Shown: piece by piece, positions 37,554 through 49,016 of the stretch
Layout: every line of letters starts with the position of its first letter
Position numbering within the stretch: the stretch's first letter is position 1
Assembly (NCBI GenBank): GCA_000151295.1
Contig: GG745336.1
Coordinates: forward strand, 392,874 to 446,549
Reading direction: 5' to 3'
Length of the DNA: 53,676 bases
Source of the DNA: Allomyces macrogynus ATCC 38327
Lineage: Eukaryota > Blastocladiomycota > Blastocladiomycetes > Blastocladiales > Blastocladiaceae
Program-made: the position numbers and the translations under genes
The notes under the pieces: model-generated
What the model was told of the DNA's origin: nothing
What the model saw: the letters and a program-made list of their open reading frames with translations, nothing else
Database searches by the model: none

Positions 37554-40522
37554 TTAGAACAGGCCCTTGACGCGACCCGTCTCAAGGTCGAGGTCGACAT
37601 CAAAGAAGCACGGGCGCGTGGGCAAACCCGGCATCGTCTGCATCGTGCCAACCAGCGGGTAGACGAACCCGGCACCGGCCGACAGACGTACGTCGCGAAT
37701 CGGCAGCACAAAACCGGTCGGCACGTTCTTGCGCTCCGGGTCGTGCGAGAAGGACAGGTGCGTCTTGGCCATGCACACGGGCAAGTGGCCAAACCCTTGC
37801 GCCGTGTAGGTCGCCAACTTGGCCGCGGCCAGCTCCGACAACTCAATGTCGTCGGCGCCGTACGTCTTGGTCGCAATCGCGCGAATCTTGTCGGCCAGCG
37901 GCATCTCGAGCGGGTAGAGGTATTGGAACCTGGCGCCGTTCGCGGCCGCGGCATTGCACGCGCGCTCCACGGCCTCTGCGAGCGCGACGGCACCCTTGCC
38001 GCCCTCGGCCCAGTGCGTGCACGGGACAGCGTCAAAGGCACCGGCTTCGCGCGCGGCCTGGGCGACAACCTCGATTTCGGCGGGCGTGTCGGTCGAGAAC
38101 ACGTTGATGGCCACGACCACGGGCACGCCGTAGGCGACCGCGTTGCGAATGTGCTTTTGCATGTTGGCCACACCGACGCGCAGCAGGTCGAGGTTCTCGG
38201 TGCGGTACTCGGCGGGCAGAGGCTTGCCAGGCGTGACGGCGGGGCCGCCACCGTGCATCTTGAGTGCGCGAATCGTCGACGTGAGCACCGCCGCGTTGGG
38301 CGCGAGCCCGGAAGCGCGGCACTTGATGTTGAAGAACTTTTCCATGCCAATGTCGGCGCCGAAACCGGCCTCGGTCACAACGTAACCAGGCTTGCTGCTC
38401 GAGCCGGACAGCGGCGTCGCCAGCTTCATGGCAATCTGGTCGGCGAGAATCGACGAGTTGCCGTGCGCAATGTTGGCAAACGGCCCAGCGTGGACCAGGA
38501 CCGGCGTGCCCTCAAGCGTCTGCATGAGCGTGGGCTTGATGGCGTCGCGCATGAGCACCGTCAGGGCACCGCCAATACCAAGGTCGTCAGCGGTCACGGG
38601 CTCGCCGGCCTTGGAGCTGGCAACGACCATGCGGCCGAGCCGCTCGCGCATGTCGCGCAGGTCCGTGCAGAGCGCGAGCACGGCCATGCACTCGGACGCG
38701 ACAGCAATGTCGAAACCGGTCTTGCGCTCCATGCCCTTCTCCGTGGGTGCCTGGCCGACTGTGATTTGCCGAAGGAAGCGGTCGTTGATGTCAACGCCGC
38801 GCTGCCACGTAATCGTCTCCGGGTCAATGTCGAGCCGCGCGAACCGGCGCTTCTCCTCGGGCGTCAGCTCGGCCGGGTCGGTCTTGGTGATCCCGAGCTT
38901 CTGCAGCCGCTTGAACATGACGTCGGCAAACTTGGCGGGCTTGCCCTTTTGCGCCGGACAGAGACGGTTGAAGAGCGCCGTGTCCGACTGCGTCGCCTCA
39001 TGGAACATGCGCGCGTCAATCGCGGCCGCGAGAAGGTTGTTGGCCGCCGTCACGGCGTGAATGTCGCCCGTCAGGTGCAGGTTGAACTCGTCCATCGGGA
39101 TCACCTGCGAGTAACCGCCACCAGCAGCACCGCCCTTAATGCCCATGGTCGGGCCCATCGACGGCTGCCGAATGCACGCAAACGCGAGCCGATTCAGGTG
39201 CGCGCCGAGCGCCTGGACGAGACCAATCGCCGTCGTCGACTTGCCCTCGCCGAGCGGGGTGGGCGTGATACCCGTGACCACGACGTACCGCGCGCGGCGC
39301 GCCGGGTCGGCGACTTCAATCGGCACGTCCTTCAACCGCTCGAGCACCGACAAGTCAATCTTGGCCTTGAAGGCGCCGTATGGCTCGAGTTCGCGCGGCA
39401 GAATGCCAATCTCGCGCGCCAAGTCGGCCACGGGCTTGGGCGTCTGTGCGAGGGCAATGTCGAGGTCCGACGGGACCGGGTCGAGTAGGGTCAGGGGCAG
39501 CGGGTGAATCGTCGGCCCGGCGAGCGCGGCATCGAGCGCGCGCTTGGCCGCCTCGAACGTGTTTTCGAGCAGCATGCACACGGTCATCGGGCCCACACCG
39601 CCCGGAACGGGCGTGATAGCCGACGCGCGCATCTTGGCGACCGCGTACTCGACGTCACCGACCCACCGCTGGCCCGACTTCTTGGTCGCGTCCGGAACGG
39701 CGTTGGTGCCGACGTCAATGACGACCGCCCCCTGGCGGATCCACTCGCCCTTGATCAGCTCCGGCACGCCCACGGCCGCAATCACAATCTCGGCCTCGCG
39801 CACAAGCATCTTGAGGTCCTTGGTCCGCGAGTGCGCGAGCGTGACGGTCGCGTTGGCCTTTTGCAGCAGGTGGAAGACGGGGAGGCCCACAATGTCAGAC
39901 CGGCCGACGACAATCGCCTGCTTGCCCGCAAGCTGCACATCATAGGCCTTGAGCAGCGCCATGATGCCCTTGGGCGTGCACGCCGTGAAGAGTGGGTGCG
40001 CCGCACGTTTGGCGAGCGAGCCCATGTTGAGCGTGTGGAACCCATCGACGTCCTTGGCGACCGAAACCGCCTCGGTGATGACCGACTCGTCGAGGTGCTT
40101 GGGCAGCGGCAGCTGCACAATGATGCCGTGCACCTCCGGGTTGTCGTTGAGCGCGTGGATGTGGCGCAGCAGCTGTAATTCGCGAGCAAATGGACCATGA
40201 ACAGTATCAGAATGATGGGCGACAGCAACACAGCGTCGAACCGAATAAAACGTACTTCGAGCTGCGTGACCTCGGCGGGCAGCGTGTCGAGCGTGACATT
40301 GATGCCAATCTCGGCCCCGGCCTTGATCTTCATACGCACGTAGAGTGACGAGTCGGGGCGCGCGCCGACCTGGACAATGGCGAGCCGCGGGGCAAACGAC
40401 GGGTGCGCGGCCTTGAGCGCGGCAATCTCGGTCTGCAGGCGCGCGCGCACCGAGGCCGAGACGGCCTTGCCGTCAATCAGGCGCGCAGCCGCATTCGCAG
40501 CAGTGGCAGCGGTCGAGGCCAT
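37554..40522 (-). CDS. Trifunctional C1-tetrahydrofolate synthase
   Basis: 961 residues that interconvert one-carbon folates (methylene-THF dehydrogenase, methenyl-THF cyclohydrolase, 10-formyl-THF synthetase). The exons are 40522-40256 and 40172-37554. The 83-bp intron joins VTQLE to [10 protein letters not shown]. The dehydrogenase/cyclohydrolase part has [17 protein letters not shown] (with the substrate Tyr/Lys region), [25 protein letters not shown] and [13 protein letters not shown]. The synthetase starts with the P-loop [16 protein letters not shown] and has [20 protein letters not shown]. Length fits the family (about 935-975). The same frame is open upstream with a further ATG at 40870 that would add a basic, Ala/Arg/Ser-rich leader, a possible mitochondrial presequence. 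Confidence 0.95.
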
Positions 40523-43240
40523 GGCGGGAATTCGGTCAAAGTTGGTTGCGGGCCGTGGTGCAGCGGCGGCAGCCGAATTGGCACGAGTGCCGAATTGGTG
40601 GTGGTGCGGTAGTTGAGGAGAGCAACCGGTAGCTCGGAGGGAGAAGAGGAGCGGTCGCGGCGATGCCGGAAGAAAAGCGCGTCGTGCAGCAGCCGTGGCG
40701 AGATGCCGAGGTGATGCTGGTGCAGAAAGTTGCAACGTGGGTCCGACTTGGTGGTCGTGCATGGCCCACGCTGCCACTTTGCGAGATCGGCCGACCACCC
40801 CGTCCGACCCAACCCGGCCGCCCGCGCTTGCTCTCCTGGCCACCGCCAACGAAACCCGGTCGATAATCATGGTGCTGTTGAATAGCTCGGTGCACTCGCT
40901 CTTGTCGGTTGGGCCATGCACTGTGGGTGATCGATGTGCGCTGATCAGTGGACCCGTCTGTCTCGGCAGTATACAAAATGGACCACGCTGCTCCTCGCTG
41001 TTGTTCTGCAAGGGCGCACGGACCGGGGCGTCGTCGGCGTCGGCGTGTTGGCACTGGCACCGCGAAGAATCAAGGCGCAATCGGCAGGAGCGACGCCGTC
41101 GTCGACACGGTTGTGGACCTGTGTTGTCGTTGATCGTGGTTGATGGCGGTGGTGCGGTAGAGTGGGAGACAGTTACCTCAAACGTGGCAGCAGGTGACCG
41201 CGCCGCCAAACTGTCTTCTTCCGCCCGGCCGTCCTCTCGTCGTGTCGGACCCGACGAGCTGACCCGCAAAATAATCCTCCGCTCCTGCCTTCGATGACCA
41301 CTCGCAAGCGGCAACGGCCCTCGCACTCATGCATGGCCACATGAATGCGCAAGCGGGCCCTGTTCTCAGCCTGCAGTTTGCTCAAGAATTGCAACCAATC
41401 CTCGACTGATCAGCATCGCCCGACACTGAGCGATCACACTTGCTTGGACGAGTCTCGCCCCGGGGCCGCGATGGTCGCCGCGAGCTCCATCATCTGGCCG
41501 AGCACAAACAGGCAGGCCCCAAATCAAATAGCATTCCCACGTTGGCCGTGCGGCCGTGACTTTCTCAGCAACGGCCCAAACACTTCCGATTTACCATGCC
41601 GCATGCGATCCGCGTCCCTCGGCATTCTCACGGCTCTCACCTTGAGCTCTTGAGCTGGCCAAACCACTGCCGAGCAGCTGTTCCCCGCCGTCTGTGCTCC
41701 CAGTCTTGAGCGCGGAGCACAGCCTGCAAAGTACATTAGCCGCGCCGTCACCCGCCATGCTTTCTCTCTCCCGACCAGCAGTTTGCATTTCGTGGCAGCA
41801 TCGTCTCATGCCCGACCACAAGAGCGCACCTGCTAGCGTGTCGCTCAACGACCTGATCCCGACGCGCGACGATGCCGCGTCAAGCTCCGGGTCCGTCGAG
41901 ACTACGCGCTCGGCCATTTCCCTGCGCGAACCCGCAACCCGGCTCGAGTCGATGGCTGCAGCGTGATCCTGCTATTCGCTCCACCTGCTCCGGCATCGCG
42001 CACGTTCTTGCTTGCGCCGACCGTATTTCGCGAGACGGACACGCTGCTGCCGCGTCCGGTCTCGGCGCAGCACGATGATAGAGAGGCGCGTGGATGGTCG
42101 GTCGCCGCGCTGTGGCCGCTCTGTTACTTGCTGTGCTTTTGCTGCTCATGATGGCCTTGGTGCGTTTGCGTTCATGTCAGAAGTTTGCGAGACAGACTCT
42201 TGGTCGAAAGTAAGTGATCGGCGATCGTTCGTTCATTTCGAGGCTACATCGACTCTGCTCGCTCCAGTTTCGGATCCTTCGCTCGACGGCCCGACGCGCC
42301 TGTGTGTGCCGGATGCGCTCCGCTGGACTCGCAGCTCGGCCGCCATGCCGAACCACGCTTCGACTCGCACTGTGCACGTGGTGTGGTCGGACCCTGGACG
42401 GGGATAAGCATGCTGCGTGGAACACCGTCAGACCAGCTCCCACCCAAGATGAGACGCAGATCGTGTTCCATTGTCTCTCTCACTTGCGCACGACGACTTG
42501 AGCGAGATATCCAGTGGGAGAGCTTGCACGAAACTCTTCAGGAGGCACCCCATCAACAGCCCACCGTGCTGTCGCCGTCATCTCTTCTTCCGACAGTTCC
42601 AACCAACACCACAACGAGCCGATAAAACGAATGAGCGAAGAAAGAACAGGAATAACAGTTGGGCGCCACGTGCGCCAATTGGACGAGGTCCGTTCGGCAG
42701 TCGGTATTTGAAACCCCGCGAATCACGAGCGATGGAAGAACGGGCGGTTCGAGCAAGAGAAAGTCGCAAACACAGAGCAACAGCTCAGACGGAGCGCATC
42801 AAGCTGAGCGGTAACTCGGTTGGGTCTCGCGTGCATGCTGGTCGCAACATCGTTGAGCGCATTCGGCGCGCTGTCGTCTTGCGCTGCAGGACCGACGTTG
42901 GAGACCATTTTGAAGTGCCGATGTGGGTGCTTGCAAGAGAAAAAGAGGGAAGCGAGAACGACGAGGAGGACGTCGCGGATGTCTAGCGACCTGTGACGAG
43001 AACGTGTGCGGCTCTTGAACCATCAGCGGCTTGAGCCATGTCCGCTTGGATGGAGTACAAATCTCGATTGGCGAAGCTGGTGAAGCTGGCGAAGCTTGCC
43101 ATATTTCTCCATATATCTCACAAGCCAACGTAGACAGCAGCGACCACCCACATCCAACATCCTCACGCAGCTCACTGAAAGACAATAAAGAACGCTTAAT
43201 TTGGCACAAGCAGGCACACCAAACAGACTCATAACATGGC
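40523..43240. other. Upstream region of the folate gene and long stretch without a firm gene
   Basis: 40523-40870 may be the alternative leader of the folate gene. Beyond that I see no firm gene. The best coding-looking scrap is on the plus strand at 41758-41966 (SVSLNDLIPTRDDAASSSGS then TTRSAISLREPATRLES), which has normal acidic/polar composition but no family and no clear partner exon. A 9-bp-type repeat (GAAGCTGGY) lies at about 43073-43100. Confidence 0.4.
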
Positions 43241-44302
43241 TCAGAATCGGGACACCTGCTTGGAAATATCGCTCCTGAACCCGACGGCACGCTCAAAGCC
43301 GTTCGACCCGCTGGTATAGTCGTGCATGGCCTGCTGGATCTCAAGCGGGTGGTTCATGACAAACGGACCGTGCTGGAAAACGGGCTCTGGAACAAAAGAC
43401 AACTTCGGTCAGCAAAATACGCGCGCGAACACAGCACGGCACACTGGTTGACGAAGTCGTACCGTTTATCGGCTCACCGCCAACAAAAACGAACCGCACG
43501 CCCTTCTCGCCAGCGACAACGGGCACCTCTGTCGCCTTCTTGGCGTCATCCTCGGTCGGCGCATCAAATACGATCGCCTCGCCGCGCACGCCCTTGGTCG
43601 CCTTACCGCCAAACAATGCCTCGCCCTCGAGCACGTAGGCAAACGCGTTGAACGTGCCAGGTACGGGCACCTTGGTCGACGAACCGGCTTCGACACGAAT
43701 GTCAAAGTAGCAAATCGGCGTGACGGTGCGGACCTTGGCCGACGCGCCGTAGGCCTCGCCCGCGATCACGGTCACATCGACGCCGTCGGCGGGCTGCACG
43801 CGCGGCAGGTCCTTGCCGAGCAGCTCCTGGTACCGCGGCTCCATCATCTTGTGCGAGGCCGGCAGGTTGACCCACAGCTGCAAACCCGAGTTTTCCTCTT
43901 CGATTGGCACCTCGGCGTGGACGATACCGCGGCCGGCCGTCATCTACATTTGACCCACAATGTTCGGTGAGAAGCGGTGCACGACTTGCCCAAAATGCAG
44001 ATGTGGCGCAACCATACCCACTGCAGATCGCCCGCGCCAATCCTGCCGCGGTGACCCGCAAAATCCTCGTGCTCGGACGCGCCCGAGAGCATGTAAGTGA
44101 CCGTCTCGAACCCGCGGTGCGGGTGGTCCGAGAACCCGGCGGGCGGCGACAGGTGGAACTCATCGAGCATGAGAAACGGATCAAGGTCTGGGAGCTCGTC
44201 CGTGCCAATGGATCGGCGCACGGTCACGCCAACGCCCTCGGGCGTTTCGCGTGCAAAGTACGTGCGCGCCACGTTGCGAGCGAGCGGGGCCGCGTCTTGC
44301 AT
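43241..44302 (-). CDS. Pirin family protein, copy 2
   Basis: Same structure as copy 1. The exons are 44302-44018, 43943-43463 and 43386-43241 (introns 74 and 76 bp), 303 residues, or three more from an in-frame ATG at 44311. The exon lengths of 285, 481 and 146 bp are identical to copy 1. Exon 1 differs at many residues (RNVARTYFARETPEGVGVTV) but keeps FSDHPHRGFETVTYML. Exon 2 is nearly identical at DNA level apart from its last 25 or so bases. Exon 3 differs again (HDYTSGSNGFERAVGFRSDI). A TATA-like GCATAAAAGG lies about 100 bp upstream on the coding strand. All metal ligands are present. Confidence 0.93.
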
Positions 44303-44311
44303 GGTGGTCAT

Positions 44312-45400
44312 TGTTGCAGCAAGGCTGACAGTGTTGGCCGGTGTTGGTCGGGTAGAAAGGTGCCTGGCGAGCAATGGATATTCGATATCTTGGCGGGACA
44401 GGAGACCCTTTTATGCAGAGCCGTGGTGCTGGAGCAGCAGCGTGTACTTTGCTGCAAGTGACACTATGGACGCGGTGTTTGACTTCAACACGAAGAGACG
44501 TCGATGCTTTGCGGGGCAGCGACACGGTGGATTTGCTTGCTCCAGAACCGTTTTGTCAGCAGCATGCTTGCTGAGCCGTTTTGCCAGCTCCTCGTCATGG
44601 AAATATAGGAAACTATCATTTTCGCTGGGCCGTTTACCCAGTTCCTCGAGTGGAAAGCATTGGACATCATCAAATTCTTTGGCTGCCCACGGCTCGTCAA
44701 TAGAACGCATTGCCGTGGCAGCTGCATATCGCCAGGAGGCCGACAGAATTCGACACAATCCCGAGAACCAGCTTGCATTTCGGACGTGACAAGTAGGAGC
44801 GCAATGACGCGAGCTCAGGCAACCGCACAAGCACTTGAGAATGATGACCATTGGAATGAAGAGAGCGTTTCAAGTGCTACAGTGTCATGGGCAAAGCACT
44901 AGCGAGAGCGCCCTCGCTTGCATCGTTGCCAGCCAGCATACCAATCAGGACCAGGTCGCAGAGTGCATGAGCGTCAGCATCACAGGTGAATAACAATTGG
45001 GCGCAATCGTGCGAGAGCTGCAACAGCGAAAATAGCTGTCGGAAGAGTTCAGAGCTGCCGTCGCAAAAGAGGAGAATATCGGGAATATCAGCTTGGCGGG
45101 CAATGCGCTGAGGGCAATGCAAAGTCGGGTTGATGGGACTTTCCGTGGCTCTGCCACGCTTCAATTTGATCTTGGCCATGGCCAGGAACGACGAGATGCG
45201 CGGCTGATTATGATGTGACTTTCTCCACCGCTCGGTGTCAGGTTACTGCTTTCCAGATCAATGTGCTTGCCAGGTCACAATGTTCCTGGTTCGTTGCCTG
45301 TGTCGTTCATGCTTTTGATCTCTTTGCTGCAAGTCCTCCACATATTATTGGCGCTTCTGCCGCGAAAATCCTCCGGCACCCGTCCACGCATCAATCCGCC
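44312..45400. other. Intergenic stretch, nothing firm
   Basis: Pirin-2 promoter (TATA-like element near 44405-44415, reverse strand) followed by about 1 kb in which open frames on both strands show no motif. A reverse frame with KEFDDVQCFPLEELGKRPSE and FHDEELAKRLSKHAADK (44411-44851) has some coding character but no recognised family. Confidence 0.35.
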
Positions 45401-46001
45401 ACGACCAGAACCGACATGAAGCAAACCGTGACTCTTGACGTCGTCACGACTTTGCGCGGCGGTGCGCATCCTCACCTCGACCTCGTTCCAAACGACGCGC
45501 GCCGCGTCCGCCATCCGCGCGTCCACCTTGGCCACGACCGCGTCCTCGACCGACCGCATCCACCGCAGCCGCGACCGCCACGTCGCGGACCTCATTTAAT
45601 CCATCGACCAGGTCCGCGAGCAGCGCCAGGTGCAGCGCCGTCGTCTCTTCCATGGGCACGGCCGCTATCCGCGCCGAATCACGGTGAGCTTCCCGCTCAC
45701 GCACGCGTGCACGGGTCACAATGACAATGCACCTCGCGAAAGCCGCAACGTGCGCACGTGCGCGAGCAGCCTGGATTCGACCGGCACGGGCAGCTGAAAT
45801 GCGCGGATCCATGATGCCACGTCGTCGAAGGTCCATGCGCCGGTGTCCGAGGCGGAGCTTGACGTCGCGAGCGGGTGGTACTGGCAAGGCTGCTGGCGAG
45901 GCAGTTGGACATGATGGTTGACGGGGGTCGGAAGCGGGGGGCCGCAGCGTGTCACGGGCCGGAGGTGGTGAAGAAGAGCAACAGCGGCTCAAGCGCAACA
46001 C
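45400..46001 (-). other. Possible SAM-domain gene fragment
   Basis: One reverse frame reads WTFDDVASWIRAFQLPVPVE then SRLLAHVRTLRLSRGALSL (about 45716-45840). This follows the W-x-x-x-D-V-x-x-W-L/I pattern of a sterile alpha motif domain. Nearby frames (TALHLALLADLVDGLN; VEDAVVAKVDARMADAARVV) look helical and coding but lie in other frames, so introns or indels are needed. I cannot draw a full gene model. A degraded gene is equally possible. Confidence 0.3.
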
Positions 46002-46277
46002 GGTGCGAATTAATCAGGTCACGACAGTTGCGCAATGAGTGGGTTCGTGGGAACGCTCATCAGGACAGAAATGGGAGACTGCGATTGCGCCCCTCTCGAA
46101 CTGGTTTCGTTTCTTTGACAGTAAAACGCACGAATGCATGGCCGGCTCGAGTTGAACCAACAAGGATGAAAGAACAGCCACTCGACCCTGTTTGGTATAT
46201 ACACGACACACTGCACAACTCTCCTGCCAACGTTGCCCCCTGCGGCAAGACCAGCTCGCTCAACACCTTCCGTCACG

Positions 46278-46817
46278 CTACACCTTGGCCGGCCCGACCC
46301 GATCCCTCGCCCCTCCACCGGCCGTTTCCCCCGCGACGGCGGCGCGCAAGTGGACGATCGCCGTGACGATCGCAAACTGAGCGCCGATCACGCACGACAA
46401 CTGCAACCCGGCAACAAGTGCTGTAACGAGGTAGAGGAGGAACTTGAGTGCGGCGGGACACCGCGCGCAGACGCTGAGCTGCTCCATGGCGAGCGCGGCG
46501 AGACCGAGCCCGATGGCGGCGATGCCGGGGATGGAGAGCGGGCGGTACAGGAGCGGCAGGGCTCTGGTGCGCGAATGGGACCGTTAAGAACTGGTGGGAG
46601 GCGGAAGAAAAGAGGGTTGAGGATGCGTACTTTCGGAATATGTCAAGCGACGGCCATGAAAACGCGAGTGCGAGGAATCCGCCGTCGATGAGACCTACGA
46701 GAGCAAGTGTAAGTGGCACGAAACATGCCGGCAGCGGGAATGGGTGGAGAAGAACGAACATGCGGCAGTCGTCAGGCCCATGTAATGGCCCCAAATGGAC
46801 CAGAGCACTTTGCCCAT
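46278..46817 (-). CDS. Small multi-pass membrane protein (spliced), unknown function
   Basis: Proposed model with exons 46817-46760, 46694-46631 and 46563-46278 (introns 65 and 67 bp), 135 residues from the ATG at 46817 (MGKVLWSIWGHYMGL). Splicing keeps one frame through four hydrophobic stretches: LTTAACLIDGGFLALAFSW, LSIPGIAAIGLGLAALAMEQ, AALKFLLYLVTALVAGLQL and IGAQFAIVTAIVHL. The four-helix layout resembles small tetraspan/MARVEL-like proteins, but no signature is visible. The agreement of frame, splice signals and membrane segments across three exons is what supports it. Confidence 0.6.
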
Positions 46818-47474
46818 AGCCTGTGAGTAACACACGGTCGTGTTGGTCGCCGCGGGTCGGAGAAGAAATGTTGCCTGCCGTGCTCGTCTGTCACAGCACC
46901 GTTGGAAGAATCTGAGACTTGGCATCGCGCCCACTCGCGGTGCCGTCGCGTATTTATGTGAGGACGAGGAACCGCGCGTTGCCACGATCATTCATGATGG
47001 CCGGGAGTGTTAAAAGGTTGTCGGACAGTGAAGCCTGGATCGTTCGCGCTGACGATGCTTCACAAGCAAGCAATCATGGTTCCATTGCATGAGCGGATGT
47101 CCTTGCGCGAGTTTTTGGTCGGGTTGTGGATCATGATTGTGACAGGGACGCGTCGGACATCATGACAGTGTTTAGTTGTGTTAATGATCTGTCCCCAAGC
47201 CACACTGCCTCCAGCGACATTGCGCTTGGGGGCGCTTGAGAGAAGCAACAGGAAGGTGACCGAAGTCCTCACGAAACCAATTTTATGTCGACACAAAGCA
47301 CGCACACAGCGGGAACCGACAACGGGATGAATGGAGAACGGGTCGAAAGCGGGAACACGGTCCCGCCAGAGGAAATCAAGCAGCCAAGGGAATTCGCGGC
47401 CAAGCAATGGCGCCAGAAAAAGAATCACAAACCCAAGCCCAAAAAATATCGACAAGAGCATCTCACCCTCCCGC
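46818..47474. other. Intergenic stretch, nothing recognised
   Basis: Contains the 5' flank of the small membrane protein and the 3' flank of the phosphoglycerate dehydrogenase gene. No coding frame with recognisable content on either strand. Confidence 0.45.
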
Positions 47475-49016
47475 TCAGTAGAAGACGCGACTGAGAATGT
47501 TCTCCTCGATCGCCGAGATTCCCTGGTGAATGATGCGCAGCTCCTCCTCGAGCTTGCCCTCCTCGAGCGTGACGTCGGCGACCAAGTAGGCCACAGGCCC
47601 GAGCGACTCGGACGTTTGCCGCTCAATGTTGAAGTGCGACAGCAGCTTGTTGATCTTCTTGAGCACACCGGGCACGTTCTTGTGAATGTTGGTGACGCGC
47701 ACGGTCAGCGGGTTGGCCGCCGACAGACTGCGCAGCGTGATGCCCGGCACGTTGACGGCGCCCTGTGACGTGCCCTCGGTCATGTACGAGACCATGGCGC
47801 GCGACACTTCCAGCCCGATCGCGCGCTGCGCCTCCTCGGTCGACCCGCCAATGTGCGGCGAGAGAAGCGTGTTCGGGCACCCGAGCAGCGGCGACTGGAA
47901 GTTGGGCCCATTCTTGGCGGGTTCACTCGGGAACACGTCGACGGCGGCGCCTGCGAGGTGGCCCGACTTGAGACTCGCGGCAAGCGCGTCCACATCGACA
48001 ACGGTCCCTCGCGACGCGTTGATCAGGTAACTGCCGGGCTTCATGAGCGCGAGTTCCTTGGCACCAATCATGTTCTTGGTCTCGGGCGTTTCGGGCACGT
48101 GCAGCGTGACAAAGTCGGCGGCCGTGAGCAAGTCCGTGAGCGACCGCAGTTGACGCGCCGACCCGAGCGCCATGATCTGCTGCAGGTCGTGGAAGACAAC
48201 GCGCATGCCCATGGCTTCGCCAAGCACCGACAGCTGCGCGCCGATATGGCCGTACCCGACAATGCCGAGCGTCTTGCCACGAATCTCGTAGCAGTTGGCC
48301 GAGACCTTGTTCCAAATACCATGGTGCATTTCGCGGTTCCGGTCGGGCAACTGCCGCGCGAGCGCGACAATGTTGCCAATCGTCATTTCCGCGACTGACC
48401 GCGAGTTGGCGTAGGGCGAGTTGAAGCAGGCGACACCGCGCAGCGACGCTGCATGCAAGTCGACCTGGTTGGTGCCGATACAGAAGCAGCCAATCACGAG
48501 CAGCCGGCGCGCGGCCTCGAGCACTTTGGCGGTAACGTGCGTCTTGGACCGGATGCCGAGCACTTGGACGTCGCCAATGCGCGCAATCAGCTCGTCCTCG
48601 GTGAGCGCGCCCTTCATCGTCTCGACCTGGAACCCGGCGGCCTCGAGCGTTTGCACGGCGACCGGGGACACGTTTTCGAGCAAGAGCACCTTGACTTCCG
48701 ACTGGTCGAACCGGTGCAGCATGCGCTTGCTGTTTTGCGCGGCCGTGATGGTGCCGTTCAGGAGCGCAGCGGCAGCGGCTGCGGGCGCAATCGTCAACTG
48801 CCGCCTCGTGTCGTCTGTCGGGGTCGACGTGCCGGACGCGCGCGCGTCGCCCGCGCATCCGGACGCGCGGCGCTCGAGAATGGCGGCGGCGGCCTGCGCG
48901 GCCACGTCGGCATCGGCGAGCGCGGTCACAGTGAGCGGCGCTGTTGCGGGGCGCGGCGCTTGCTGTTGCTGCTGTTGCTGCTGTTGCTGCTGTTGCTGCT
49001 GTTGCTGCTTGGACAT
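47475..49016 (-). CDS. D-3-phosphoglycerate dehydrogenase
   Basis: First enzyme of serine synthesis (3-phosphoglycerate to phosphohydroxypyruvate, NAD). 513 residues from the ATG at 49016 (MSKQQQ). The frame is open upstream to 49193 but without support. An N-terminal tail has a run of 16 or so Gln encoded by CAG/CAA and an Ala-rich stretch (about residues 4-110). The catalytic part starts near VKVLLLENVSPVAVQTLEAA. The Rossmann motif is KTLGIVGYGHIGAQLSVLG, followed by INASRGTVVDVDALA (catalytic Arg), VFPSEP and LLSPHIGGSTEEAQ (catalytic His). A C-terminal ACT domain (VRVTNIHKNVPGVLKKINKL) would bind serine for feedback control. The polyglutamine tail is unusual for the family. No intron. 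Confidence 0.95.
   Translation of the reverse strand: MSKQQQQQQQQQQQQQQQQAPRPATAPLTVTALADADVAAQAAAAILERRASGCAGDARASGTSTPTDDTRRQLTIAPAAAAAALLNGTITAAQNSKRMLHRFDQSEVKVLLLENVSPVAVQTLEAAGFQVETMKGALTEDELIARIGDVQVLGIRSKTHVTAKVLEAARRLLVIGCFCIGTNQVDLHAASLRGVACFNSPYANSRSVAEMTIGNIVALARQLPDRNREMHHGIWNKVSANCYEIRGKTLGIVGYGHIGAQLSVLGEAMGMRVVFHDLQQIMALGSARQLRSLTDLLTAADFVTLHVPETPETKNMIGAKELALMKPGSYLINASRGTVVDVDALAASLKSGHLAGAAVDVFPSEPAKNGPNFQSPLLGCPNTLLSPHIGGSTEEAQRAIGLEVSRAMVSYMTEGTSQGAVNVPGITLRSLSAANPLTVRVTNIHKNVPGVLKKINKLLSHFNIERQTSESLGPVAYLVADVTLEEGKLEEELRIIHQGISAIEENILSRVFY
48963..49007 (-). repeat. CAG/CAA repeat encoding polyglutamine
   Basis: TGCTGTTGCTGC-type trinucleotide repeat on the plus strand, read as about 16 glutamines near the N-terminus of phosphoglycerate dehydrogenase. 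Mixed CAG and CAA codons reduce slippage, which suggests the tract is maintained as protein. Confidence 0.9.

Noticed and set aside
37317..39488. Long plus-strand open frame of over 700 codons opposite the C1-THF synthase gene
   Set aside because: Arg/His/Gly-rich antisense shadow of a GC-rich coding sequence. The reverse strand carries all folate-enzyme motifs.
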